From contig JAIRNL010000252.1 of the NCBI GenBank assembly GCA_031258035.1, forward strand, positions 1-12,701: DNA of 12,701 nt, given 5' to 3'. The notes under the pieces were generated by a model. That model saw only the letters and a list, made by a program, of their open reading frames with translations. It did not search any database and had not been told where the DNA came from. The stretch comes from Azoarcus sp. GTDB taxonomy: Bacteria > Pseudomonadota > Gammaproteobacteria > Burkholderiales > Rhodocyclaceae. Below are positions 1 through 5,709 of the stretch, piece by piece. Position numbers and translations under genes: made by a program. How positions within the stretch are numbered: position 1 is the stretch's first letter; the number at the start of each line of letters is the position of its first letter.

Positions 1-1
1 G

Positions 2-148
2 TGGCTGTTGGGGCGCGCGCTCGTGAGAGATGAAATACAGCTCGGTGGCAAAGTGTTTTCCGTATGGTTCAATGTGCTGCGCTACGTCGTGCCGGTGGCC
101 ATCATGATGGTATTCCTCCATGAGCTTGGCTGGTTGCCGTGGGGATAA
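2..148 (+). CDS. Sodium-dependent (NSS/SNF family) transporter, C-terminal fragment
   Basis: Open frame entering from the left edge and ending in TAA at 146-148; 48 residues are visible. It reads as a short polar loop followed by a hydrophobic helix (FNVLRYVVPVAIMMVFLHEL) and a short tail ending LPWG. A last transmembrane helix with an LRY/LRF-x-x-P-x-A start is typical of bacterial sodium:neurotransmitter symporters, which import amino acids or related solutes with Na+ across the inner membrane. The substrate cannot be told from this piece. It is separated from the next gene by 238 bases with its own promoter candidate, so it is probably not part of the lipoprotein-Slam unit. An unrelated membrane protein is possible because only one helix is visible. 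Confidence 0.6.
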   Translation, partial: WLLGRALVRDEIQLGGKVFSVWFNVLRYVVPVAIMMVFLHELGWLPWG

Positions 149-166
149 CGAGTCCGGCCTCGGCAT

Positions 167-184
167 GATTTTCCGTACAAAATC
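167..184. repeat. Short perfect inverted repeat (GATTTT-N6-AAAATC)
   Basis: GATTTT at 167-172 and AAAATC at 179-184 flank CCGTAC. The repeat lies between the transporter stop and the promoter candidate of the lipoprotein gene. It could be an operator or a weak bidirectional terminator stem, but it has no adjacent T-run and matches no regulator consensus I can name confidently. Confidence 0.25.
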
Positions 185-236
185 AGGATCGGTGCGCTGG
201 GCCATACCGCTTTCGGCTGGAAGAAAAACGAAAAAA

Positions 237-266
237 TCGTGAAAAAGTCACGCTTCATGGTATAAT
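237..266 (+). promoter_or_regulatory. Sigma70-type promoter candidate for the lipoprotein-Slam pair
   Basis: A perfect -10 hexamer TATAAT lies at 261-266. The best -35 at 17-18 bases upstream is weak (TCGTGA, 237-242), which would suit a regulated promoter. Transcription would start near 273, about 9 bases before the GGGGCC hairpin and about 114 bases before the lipoprotein start codon. The -10 is clear; the -35 is inferred from spacing. Confidence 0.5.
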
Positions 267-281
267 CGAACCGGATTTTTT

Positions 282-343
282 GTTATGTCGATAGCCGGGG
301 CCGGGGCCGGGGCCGGGGCCGGGGCTATCGTTATTGGCATAAC
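282..343 (+). repeat. (GGGGCC)n hairpin / G-quadruplex leader element
   Basis: Five GGGG runs, each separated by CC (297-324), are flanked by perfect 8-bp arms CGATAGCC (289-296) and GGCTATCG (323-330). Outer arms GTTATG (282-287) and CATAAC (338-343) add a second, asymmetric stem. Inside, GGCC blocks can pair with GG/GG internal loops, so a long hairpin competes with a four-tetrad G-quadruplex on the same strand. A T-run (352-357) follows within about 10 bases of the outer arm, so the whole could act as an attenuator or terminator in the leader of the downstream lipoprotein gene. The sequence structure is direct; the function is inferred. Confidence 0.75.
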
Positions 344-371
344 TATTTGTCTTTTTTCATGGTCGGCCATA

Positions 372-385
372 ACGGAGGAGTCCGT
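372..385 (+). promoter_or_regulatory. Ribosome binding site inside a small hairpin, lipoprotein gene
   Basis: ACGGA (372-376) and TCCGT (381-385) form a perfect 5-bp stem with GGAG in the tetraloop, directly before the ATG at 387. The GGAGGAG Shine-Dalgarno tract (374-380) is therefore partly in the stem and partly in the loop, with the loop GGAG six bases from the start codon. This site fixes the start at 387 rather than at the in-frame ATG at 285, which has no Shine-Dalgarno sequence. Confidence 0.5.
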
Positions 386-386
386 C

Positions 387-1427
387 ATGAAACGCTTGTT
401 TTCTCTTAACTTTGTTGCAGGTGGCTTGGTGTTTGCCCTCGCGGGTTGTGGCGGTGGCGGTGGCGGTGGCGGTGGCGGTGGCGGTGGTTCGTCGCCAGCC
501 GATGGCGCACAGTCCGGCGCCGCATTTACCCACAGGCAACTGGCTGGCGATGCCACTGCCCGATCCGCTCCCGGCTCGGTGTCGTCCGGGGCTGGAACTG
601 CGAGCGCCCTGGCTTCCGGCAGTGGGGCGCGAGCCGCTCTCCGGAGCGGTATTGCACCTACTGGCGGCACCTTGCCTTACAGTATCAAGGTCGAGGACAA
701 CGGTTCCGTGACATTGAAGAACAGTAATACGACCGTGACCACCTTCAACGCCGCCAAGGCGAACTTCTACACGAAGAACGGGGTGAATTTTGCAGTCCTG
801 TCCGACACGCAGGCCAAAACGGGGGGCGGAACGCAAACAAGTTATGCCTGGATCGGGACGCTGAATTACGCTGCTTTCGGCTATTGGGCGCGAGTATCAG
901 ATGTGTCGGGCAAGAAGGCCAATGAAGGCGGTGGGGTCTTTTATTACAAGGCGCCCGGTGGTTCGCTTGACGCCAATTACGCCAATGCGCATTACAACGG
1001 AAGTTCCCTGGGTACTTTTACGGGCGTGGCTGCCGGTATGGCGAGCAATGCGGATACTGTCCTTCCGCTTCTGGGGACGGCCAGCCTGACGATAAACAGC
1101 GGGACTTCCGGAAATCTGGTGCTGAATTTCCCGGACTTCTATAAATTCACGGGAAACGTAACGACGAATACGTCTGCTATTGTGGGTCAGGCTGGATCGT
1201 TCACAGGCAGTTTCACCGGGTTCGAGAAACAAGGCAACGCTTTTCCTGTGGCCTTGCCCACGGCAGCGGGTAGTTATTCGACCAATTTGATCAATGGCCA
1301 GCTTTTTGGTACTCCCGCTGCCAGTGGTGGCGTCACAGTCAGCACCCCCGGTGAAGCAGGGGGCGTGTGGAGGCTGAAATCCAGCACCGGGATTGACGTT
1401 TCCGGCGCCTTTGGCGTGAAGAAGTAA
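387..1427 (+). CDS. Slam-dependent surface lipoprotein (TbpB/fHbp-like C-terminus)
   Basis: 346 residues. A lipoprotein signal peptide (MKRLFSLNFVAGG...) ends in the lipobox LAGC, with the lipidated Cys at 21. Thirteen consecutive glycines follow (22-34), then a low-complexity Ser/Ala/Gly linker to about residue 95. The remainder is rich in beta strand, with many Thr/Asn/Gly/Tyr residues. The C-terminus, with GQLFG, EAGGVWRL and a final SGAFGVKK, resembles the last strands of the TbpB/fHbp-type barrel found in proteins exported by Slam. The gene lies 4 bases before a Slam gene, the classic cargo-transporter pairing. Predicted role: an outer-membrane-anchored, surface-exposed binding protein whose ligand (metal carrier, haem protein, host or environmental factor) is unknown. 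A long N-terminal extension from the ATG at 285 is open but would bury the signal peptide, so 387 is chosen. Local base composition is less GC-rich than the housekeeping genes downstream. Confidence 0.8.
   Translation: MKRLFSLNFVAGGLVFALAGCGGGGGGGGGGGGGSSPADGAQSGAAFTHRQLAGDATARSAPGSVSSGAGTASALASGSGARAALRSGIAPTGGTLPYSIKVEDNGSVTLKNSNTTVTTFNAAKANFYTKNGVNFAVLSDTQAKTGGGTQTSYAWIGTLNYAAFGYWARVSDVSGKKANEGGGVFYYKAPGGSLDANYANAHYNGSSLGTFTGVAAGMASNADTVLPLLGTASLTINSGTSGNLVLNFPDFYKFTGNVTTNTSAIVGQAGSFTGSFTGFEKQGNAFPVALPTAAGSYSTNLINGQLFGTPAASGGVTVSTPGEAGGVWRLKSSTGIDVSGAFGVKK
450..488 (+). repeat. (GGCGGT)6 hexanucleotide repeat encoding a polyglycine tether
   Basis: Six copies of GGCGGT plus one GGT run immediately after the lipidated cysteine codon (447-449) and encode 13 glycines. 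Gain or loss of units by slippage would change tether length by two residues without breaking the frame. The DNA pattern is direct; variation is inferred. Confidence 0.85.
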
Positions 1428-1431
1428 AAAT

Positions 1432-2901
1432 ATGCTGTTTCGTCTTGGCCGGGGCGCGGCGCTCGCGCTCCCGGTCGTCGTGGCGCTCGCGCTGTCTCCG
1501 GCGCTGGGTGCGGAAAATGAGGACGCTGCGCCAGTCGCGGAGCTTGGGGAAGCCGCTTCCCCGACGCCGGAAAAAGCTCCGCCGCTGGCCGGGGACGCCG
1601 CGCCGCCGATAGTGGGGGTCGGGGAGGAAGTCTCCCTGGCACCGGAGCAGGTTCTGCCGCTGGCCCAGGCGCTTCTGGATCAGGGGCTGGTGGATGAGGC
1701 GGAAAACATCTACCGCTCCCTTCTCCGATCCGCCGCCAGCGAAGACCTGCGCATCGAGGCGGCTTTCCAGATCGGGCAGATTCTCGTTTTCCGGGGACGC
1801 TACCGCGAGGCCATCCACTATTTTGTCGACATTCTCAACCGCAATCCGGATTTGCCCCGTGTTCGCCTGGACTTGGCCCGCGCCTATTTTCTGGACGGAA
1901 ACTATACGGACGCGACCTTTCAGTTCGAATTGCTCAAGGGCGGAGCGCTTCCGCCAGAGGTGATCGCCAACGTGGATGTCTTTCTGGACACCATCCGCCG
2001 CAAGAAGAACTGGACGCTGGATTTTTCCCTGACCCCGGCTTCGGATTCCAACATCAACCAGGTTTCAGGCGGCAGACAGGAGTGCCTGGACACCATTTTC
2101 GGCACCCTTTGCCGCCCGCTGGATAAAAAGGGCAGCGGCGTTGGCGTGAATTTCAATATCAATTTCGATTATTTCAAGCGCCTCAGCCAGGATTGGGGAC
2201 TGCGGGCCAGCGCGGGTTTTCATGCCATGGAGTACAGCGCGCGGGATTATGACAGTTATATCCTCTACGCCGCGCTGGGGCCGCGCTACCTGTGGGCGAG
2301 CGGCGAGGCCAGTTTGCAGCCCACGTTCCGCAGGCGCTGGATCGCCGGCAGGGAATACAGCAGGGAGACCGGCCTGAGCCTGGAAGGGCGCAGGATCCTG
2401 GGGCGTCTCGTCCTGAACGCCAATGCGAGTTACGGGGCGACGGACTACGATGAAAAATGGGTGAATGACATATTTCGCGGCCCGCTCTGGAGTGTGAGCT
2501 TGCAACCCCGCTATATTTTGAACGATCGTACTTTCGTGCAGTTGGGGTTGGGTTTTCTGCGCGAAAATACTAGGGATTCTGCCTATGCCTATGATGGCTG
2601 GATTTATTCCCTGGGCCTCTACCGCATTCTTCCCCATGGTTTTTCCGTCTATCTCGAAGGTAGTCTCATCCAGGCAAGGTACCATGCCTCGCAGTGGTAT
2701 GTCACAAAGGACAACGGGCTGGGCGAGGCGGTGCGCAGGAACGATACCAGGGGGCTGCTGCTTTCCCTGTCCAGCACCCGGCTGGAAAAATATAATCTGA
2801 CGCCGACTCTGCAATATAGTTATACCCGATCCGATTCCAACATCCGGATCTGGGAATACGAACGCAATCGCGTGGATTTGCTGTTCAATCTCAAGATATA
2901 G
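1432..2901 (+). CDS. Surface lipoprotein assembly modifier (Slam, DUF560), type XI secretion outer-membrane protein
   Basis: 489 residues, the usual size for Slam. Residues 1-27 are a Sec signal peptide, with likely cleavage after ALGA. A Pro/Ala-rich spacer is followed by TPR-like helices at about 74-175 (repeated A-x-x-x-Y-x-x-L and DLARAYFLDGNY patterns). From residue 193 (NWTLDF) to the end come alternating aromatic strands of a 14-strand-type outer-membrane barrel. The barrel starts with the Slam hallmark SLTPASDSNINQ and ends with a short beta strand, RVDLLFNLKI. Family knowledge: Slam moves folded or partly folded lipoproteins across the outer membrane to the cell surface, with the periplasmic TPR domain engaging cargo or chaperones. 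The gene starts 4 bases after the lipoprotein stop with only a weak GAAGAAG-type ribosome site, so translation is probably coupled. Two cysteines (QEC...TLC) in the first barrel loop could form a disulfide. No TonB-dependent receptor is present beside it. Confidence 0.88.
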   Translation: MLFRLGRGAALALPVVVALALSPALGAENEDAAPVAELGEAASPTPEKAPPLAGDAAPPIVGVGEEVSLAPEQVLPLAQALLDQGLVDEAENIYRSLLRSAASEDLRIEAAFQIGQILVFRGRYREAIHYFVDILNRNPDLPRVRLDLARAYFLDGNYTDATFQFELLKGGALPPEVIANVDVFLDTIRRKKNWTLDFSLTPASDSNINQVSGGRQECLDTIFGTLCRPLDKKGSGVGVNFNINFDYFKRLSQDWGLRASAGFHAMEYSARDYDSYILYAALGPRYLWASGEASLQPTFRRRWIAGREYSRETGLSLEGRRILGRLVLNANASYGATDYDEKWVNDIFRGPLWSVSLQPRYILNDRTFVQLGLGFLRENTRDSAYAYDGWIYSLGLYRILPHGFSVYLEGSLIQARYHASQWYVTKDNGLGEAVRRNDTRGLLLSLSSTRLEKYNLTPTLQYSYTRSDSNIRIWEYERNRVDLLFNLKI

Positions 2902-2999
2902 GTTTTTCCGTCCAATCCGTGGCGAGCGTGAGGAGGTTGTGCGTCGCGCGCAGGGGAACGGCTTGCCTTTGCATGGTGTTTCCCGCCTTGGGGGTGCCG

Positions 3000-3005
3000 T
3001 ATAAT
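3000..3005 (+). promoter_or_regulatory. -10 box of a promoter upstream of the AAA-ATPase-like remnant
   Basis: Perfect TATAAT at 3000-3005, 29 bases before the ATG at 3035. No convincing -35 at 16-18 bases (TGTTTC, 2977-2982, is poor). It probably once served the broken gene starting at 3035 and may now drive the MaoC-aroA-cmk unit. Confidence 0.4.
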
Positions 3006-3034
3006 CTTCCGCTGAATTTGCCAGGCAGGCGCGC

Positions 3035-3152
3035 ATGACCCGTAAAAAAACTCCCCATTGGCATCCAGACCTTCCGCGAAATCTGCGAGGACAGCTGTTG
3101 CAAGCGGGAGCGCAATGTGGCGGGTTTCGCTGCGGAGCGTCTGGACGGCTGA
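3035..3152 (+). pseudogene. 5' remnant of an AAA-ATPase-like (PF09820-type) protein gene, frameshifted
   Basis: From the ATG at 3035 the frame begins MTRKK. After a run of seven A (3044-3050), the +1 frame reads KKLPIGIQTFREICEDSC, stopping at 3150-3152. The pattern LPIGIQTFREIREDN(Y/C)YYVDKT is the conserved N-terminus of the multi-copy AAA-ATPase-like/PD-(D/E)XK nuclease family. Only about 18 residues of it survive, and the expected YYVDKT and everything after are missing. With six A instead of seven, the ATG and the family motif would be in one frame. So this looks like the promoter and start of a deleted gene, with a one-base insertion in a homopolymer. The family match is from memory of the motif; the frameshift is seen directly. 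It lies between Slam and the MaoC gene, marking a rearrangement point. Confidence 0.6.
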
Positions 3153-3211
3153 TGTCCTGGCCCGGCTTTGTACGATGTTTTCTGGATGCCCGTGGGGCAG
3201 GAGAGGGGAAG

Positions 3212-3661
3212 ATGTCTTACCTCGAAGAGGTCGCGGTCGGCGACCGTTATGTCAGCCGGGAATATCCGCTCGATGCGGCGGGGATCAAGGCGTTTGCGCG
3301 CGATTTCGATCCGCAGCCGTTTCATCTCGACGAGGATTTCGCCGCGCGTTCCTTTTTCGGCGGGCTGGCTGCCAGCGGTTGGCACACGGCGGCGATCACC
3401 ATGCGGCTGATGGTGGAAAGCGTCCCTTTCGCGGGCGGGTTGATCGGGGCGGGGGTCGAGCTTTCGTGGCCCCGCCCGGCCCGTCCGGGCGACGTGCTCC
3501 GCGTCGAGAGCGAGATTACCGCCATCGCGCCGTCCCGGAGCAAGCCGGATCGCGGCATCGTGACCTTGCAAAGCGATACGTTCAACCAGCGTGGCGAGCC
3601 GGTGCAAAAGCTGGTGTCGAAGCTGTTGCTGTTTCGGCGGCCGGTCGAGGTTTCCGCATGA
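3212..3661 (+). CDS. MaoC-like hotdog-fold dehydratase / (R)-specific enoyl-CoA hydratase family
   Basis: 149 residues, a normal length for a single-hotdog MaoC protein. The hydratase motif appears as FDPQPFHLDEDFA with Asp33 and His38 as the probable catalytic pair, followed by FFGGLAASGWHTAA and, near the C-terminus, a V-x-R-G-D-like turn (RPGDVLRVE). Family members hydrate trans-2-enoyl-CoA or related acyl-CoA thioesters in fatty-acid, polyhydroxyalkanoate or C5-diacid metabolism; the substrate here is unknown. ATG 3212 is chosen over the in-frame ATG at 3035. The latter belongs to a gene remnant, 3212 has a strong GGAGAGG ribosome site (3200-3206), and MSYLEEV is where the domain starts. 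The stop overlaps the aroA-cmk start by four bases (ATGA, 3658-3661), implying translational coupling to a gene with no obvious metabolic link. Confidence 0.82.
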   Translation: MSYLEEVAVGDRYVSREYPLDAAGIKAFARDFDPQPFHLDEDFAARSFFGGLAASGWHTAAITMRLMVESVPFAGGLIGAGVELSWPRPARPGDVLRVESEITAIAPSRSKPDRGIVTLQSDTFNQRGEPVQKLVSKLLLFRRPVEVSA

Positions 3662-5619
3662 GCTTCATTGATCTTCCCCAGATGATTTCCGCCGGCGGCA
3701 GCGTGCGGCTGCCTGGCTCCAAGAGCATTTCCAACCGCGCGCTGCTTTTGGCGGCGCTGGCTGACGGGGTAACGGAAATCCGTGGTTTGCTGGTTTCCGA
3801 CGATACGGCGCGGATGCTGGATGCCTTGCGGGCGCTCGGGGTGGAGAGCGTCGAATCGGAGGAAGGGCGCTGGCTCGTCACGGGATGCGCGGGGCGCTTT
3901 CCGGTGCGGCGGGCGGATCTGTTCCTCGGCAACGCGGGCACGGCGTTCCGTTCACTGACCGCCGTGTTGGCTCTGGCTGGGGGGGATTACGTGCTCGAGG
4001 GCGTGCCGCGCATGCATGAGCGGCCTGTCGGCGATCTGGTCGATGCGCTGCGGCAGTTGGGGGCGGAGATTGATTATCTGGAACGCGAGGGGTATCCGCC
4101 CCTGCGTCTGAAGCCGGCGGCGATCCGCCCGGGCGGCGTGGTCGGGGTGCGCGGCGATGTGTCCAGTCAATTCCTGACCGGCCTCTTGATGGCTTTGCCG
4201 CTTACGGGGGTGGAAACCAGGGTGGTCGTGACGGGCGAGCTCATTTCCCGGCCTTATGTGGACATCACGCTTGATCTGATGGCCCGCTTCGGTGTGCGCG
4301 TGGCGCGGGGGGAGGGGCCGTCTTTCGTCGTGCCGGCGGCGGCACGGTATGTCTCGCCCGGCGTTTTCGCGGTCGAGGGCGATGCGTCTTCCGCGTCCTA
4401 TTTTCTCGCGGCGGGCGCGATCGGCGCGCGCCGCGGTCGGCCGTTGCGGGTCGAGGGGGTGGGGCGGCGTTCCCTTCAGGGCGATGTGCGTTTTGCCGAG
4501 GCGCTGGCGCACATGGGCGCGGAAATCGACATGGGCGACGACTGGATGGAAGCCAGCCGCCCGCCGGAGGGCCTGCGCGGCATCGCGCTCGACGCCAACC
4601 ACATTCCCGACGCCGCGATGACGTTGGCTGTGGTCGCGCTTTTCGCCAGGGGCGAGACGCGCCTGGGCAATATAGCCAGCTGGCGGGTGAAGGAGACCGA
4701 CCGTCTTGCCGCGATGGCGCGCGAGTTGGGCAAGCTGGGCGCGCGGGTGGAGGAAGGGCGCGACTTTCTCGTCATCGCGCCGCCGGACGACGGACAGCCG
4801 CTGCGCGCGGCGGACATCGGCACTTACGATGACCACCGCATGGCGATGTGTTTTTCGCTGGCTGCCTTCGGCACGCCCTTGCGCGTCGATGATCCTGGCT
4901 GCACGGCGAAGACTTTTCCCGATTATTTCGCGCGTTTCGGGCGCGTCGCCACGCCCGCGCCGGTGATCGCCATCGATGGCCCCACCGCCTCGGGCAAGGG
5001 CACGGTGTCGGCGCGGGTGGCGCAGGCGCTCGGTTTTCATTATCTCGATTCCGGGGCGCTCTATCGCCTCACGGCGCTGGCTGCGCGCGAGGCGGGTGTG
5101 GCGTGGACGGACGAGGCGGGCGTGGCGGCGGTGGCGGCGCGGCTGGATGTGCGCTTCGGCGACGGGGATGTCTGGCTGGCCGGCCGTGAGGTGAGCGCGG
5201 ACATCCGCCAGGAAAGCATTTCCGGCGGGGCCTCGAAAGTGGCGGCGCTGCCGCGGGTGCGCGAGGCGCTCTTGTTCCGGCAGCGGGCGTTTCACCGTGC
5301 GCCGGGGCTGGTCGGCGATGGGCGCGACATGGCCTCGGTGGTGTTCCCGCATGCCGGGTTGAAGATATTTTTGACAGCCAGCGTCGGGGTACGCGCCGAA
5401 AGACGTTATAAGCAGTTGATCGGAAAGGGTGTGGCTGTTAGCATGGACGACTTGCTGCGAGACTTGCGGGAGAGGGACGCGCGCGATGCCGCCCGTTCTG
5501 TCGCGCCCTTGCGGCAACAACCGGATGCGGTTTTGCTCGATACCACGAAAATGGACATCGAGGAAGCCGTGGCTTTCGTCCTCGGTCTCGCGCGGGATCG
5601 GGGGGTGGCTACCGGTTGA
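3658..5619 (+). CDS. aroA-cmk: Bifunctional 3-phosphoshikimate 1-carboxyvinyltransferase (EPSP synthase) / cytidylate kinase
   Basis: 653 residues in one frame. Residues 1-430 are EPSP synthase (shikimate-3-phosphate + PEP to EPSP, chorismate pathway): LPGSKSISNR with Lys22, LGNAGTAFRSL at 90-100, MHERPVGDLVDAL, RPYVDITLDLM, GDASSASYFLAAG, RVKETDR at 343-349 and DDHRM at 391-395. Residues 435-653 are CMP kinase (CMP/dCMP + ATP to the diphosphate): P-loop GPTASGKGT at 441-449, YLDSGALYR, GDGRDMAS at 553-560 and a C-terminal RERDARD...LLDTT. The join is a few residues (RVATPAP). Both halves are full length with their key residues, so both activities are expected. AroA-Cmk fusions are known in betaproteobacteria and some gammaproteobacteria. 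Odd point: Ser99 occupies the position of the normally conserved Pro (Pro101 of E. coli) in the active-site helix. ATG 3658 overlaps the MaoC stop; the open frame upstream is only fortuitous. Confidence 0.93.
   Translation: MSFIDLPQMISAGGSVRLPGSKSISNRALLLAALADGVTEIRGLLVSDDTARMLDALRALGVESVESEEGRWLVTGCAGRFPVRRADLFLGNAGTAFRSLTAVLALAGGDYVLEGVPRMHERPVGDLVDALRQLGAEIDYLEREGYPPLRLKPAAIRPGGVVGVRGDVSSQFLTGLLMALPLTGVETRVVVTGELISRPYVDITLDLMARFGVRVARGEGPSFVVPAAARYVSPGVFAVEGDASSASYFLAAGAIGARRGRPLRVEGVGRRSLQGDVRFAEALAHMGAEIDMGDDWMEASRPPEGLRGIALDANHIPDAAMTLAVVALFARGETRLGNIASWRVKETDRLAAMARELGKLGARVEEGRDFLVIAPPDDGQPLRAADIGTYDDHRMAMCFSLAAFGTPLRVDDPGCTAKTFPDYFARFGRVATPAPVIAIDGPTASGKGTVSARVAQALGFHYLDSGALYRLTALAAREAGVAWTDEAGVAAVAARLDVRFGDGDVWLAGREVSADIRQESISGGASKVAALPRVREALLFRQRAFHRAPGLVGDGRDMASVVFPHAGLKIFLTASVGVRAERRYKQLIGKGVAVSMDDLLRDLRERDARDAARSVAPLRQQPDAVLLDTTKMDIEEAVAFVLGLARDRGVATG
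5416..5444 (+). promoter_or_regulatory. Possible internal promoter for rpsA within the cmk part
   Basis: TTGATC (5416-5421), 17 bases, TAGCAT (5439-5444). Each hexamer matches sigma70 at four of six positions. A promoter here would suit the need for high rpsA expression and the terminator placed between cmk and rpsA, although transcripts from it would still meet that terminator. In E. coli some rpsA promoters lie inside cmk. Weak evidence. Confidence 0.22.
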
Positions 5620-5628
5620 ACGACACGG

Positions 5629-5656
5629 CGCGCGGGGAATTCCCGGCGCGTTTTTT
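5629..5656 (+). terminator. Rho-independent terminator between aroA-cmk and rpsA
   Basis: Stem CGCGC (5629-5633) with GCGCG (5646-5650) plus GGG with CCC, one G-G mismatch between them and an AATT loop, followed by six T (5651-5656). It lies 10 bases after the aroA-cmk stop and 54 bases before rpsA. It may be partial, tuning read-through into rpsA. Confidence 0.65.
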
Positions 5657-5709
5657 GCCAACCATCCTCTTTGCCGCCCTCGCGGCGGTTCCGAACCACT
5701 TCTACTTTC

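Noticed and set aside
285..386. In-frame N-terminal extension of the lipoprotein through the GGGGCC repeat (would encode an Ala-Gly repeat)
   Set aside because: No ribosome site before 285. The extension would place 34 residues before a clear lipoprotein signal peptide, while 387 has a strong GGAGGAG.
2902..3034. Small GTG-started frame (2939-3004) after GAGGAGG
   Set aside because: About 21 codons, no recognisable product, and it ends at the TATAAT box; it was not supported as a gene.
3035..3211. N-terminal extension of the MaoC protein from ATG 3035
   Set aside because: The extra 59 residues do not resemble MaoC, and the DNA is better explained as a broken AAA-ATPase-like gene start read out of frame; 3212 has a proper ribosome site.
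3058..3657. Long open frame upstream of AroA in the same frame
   Set aside because: It overlaps the MaoC gene in another frame, has no family character, and AroA begins normally at 3658.
5371..5411. Consensus TTGACA (5371-5376) as an rpsA promoter
   Set aside because: No -10 at an acceptable distance; the nearest TTATAA-like box is about 29 bases away.
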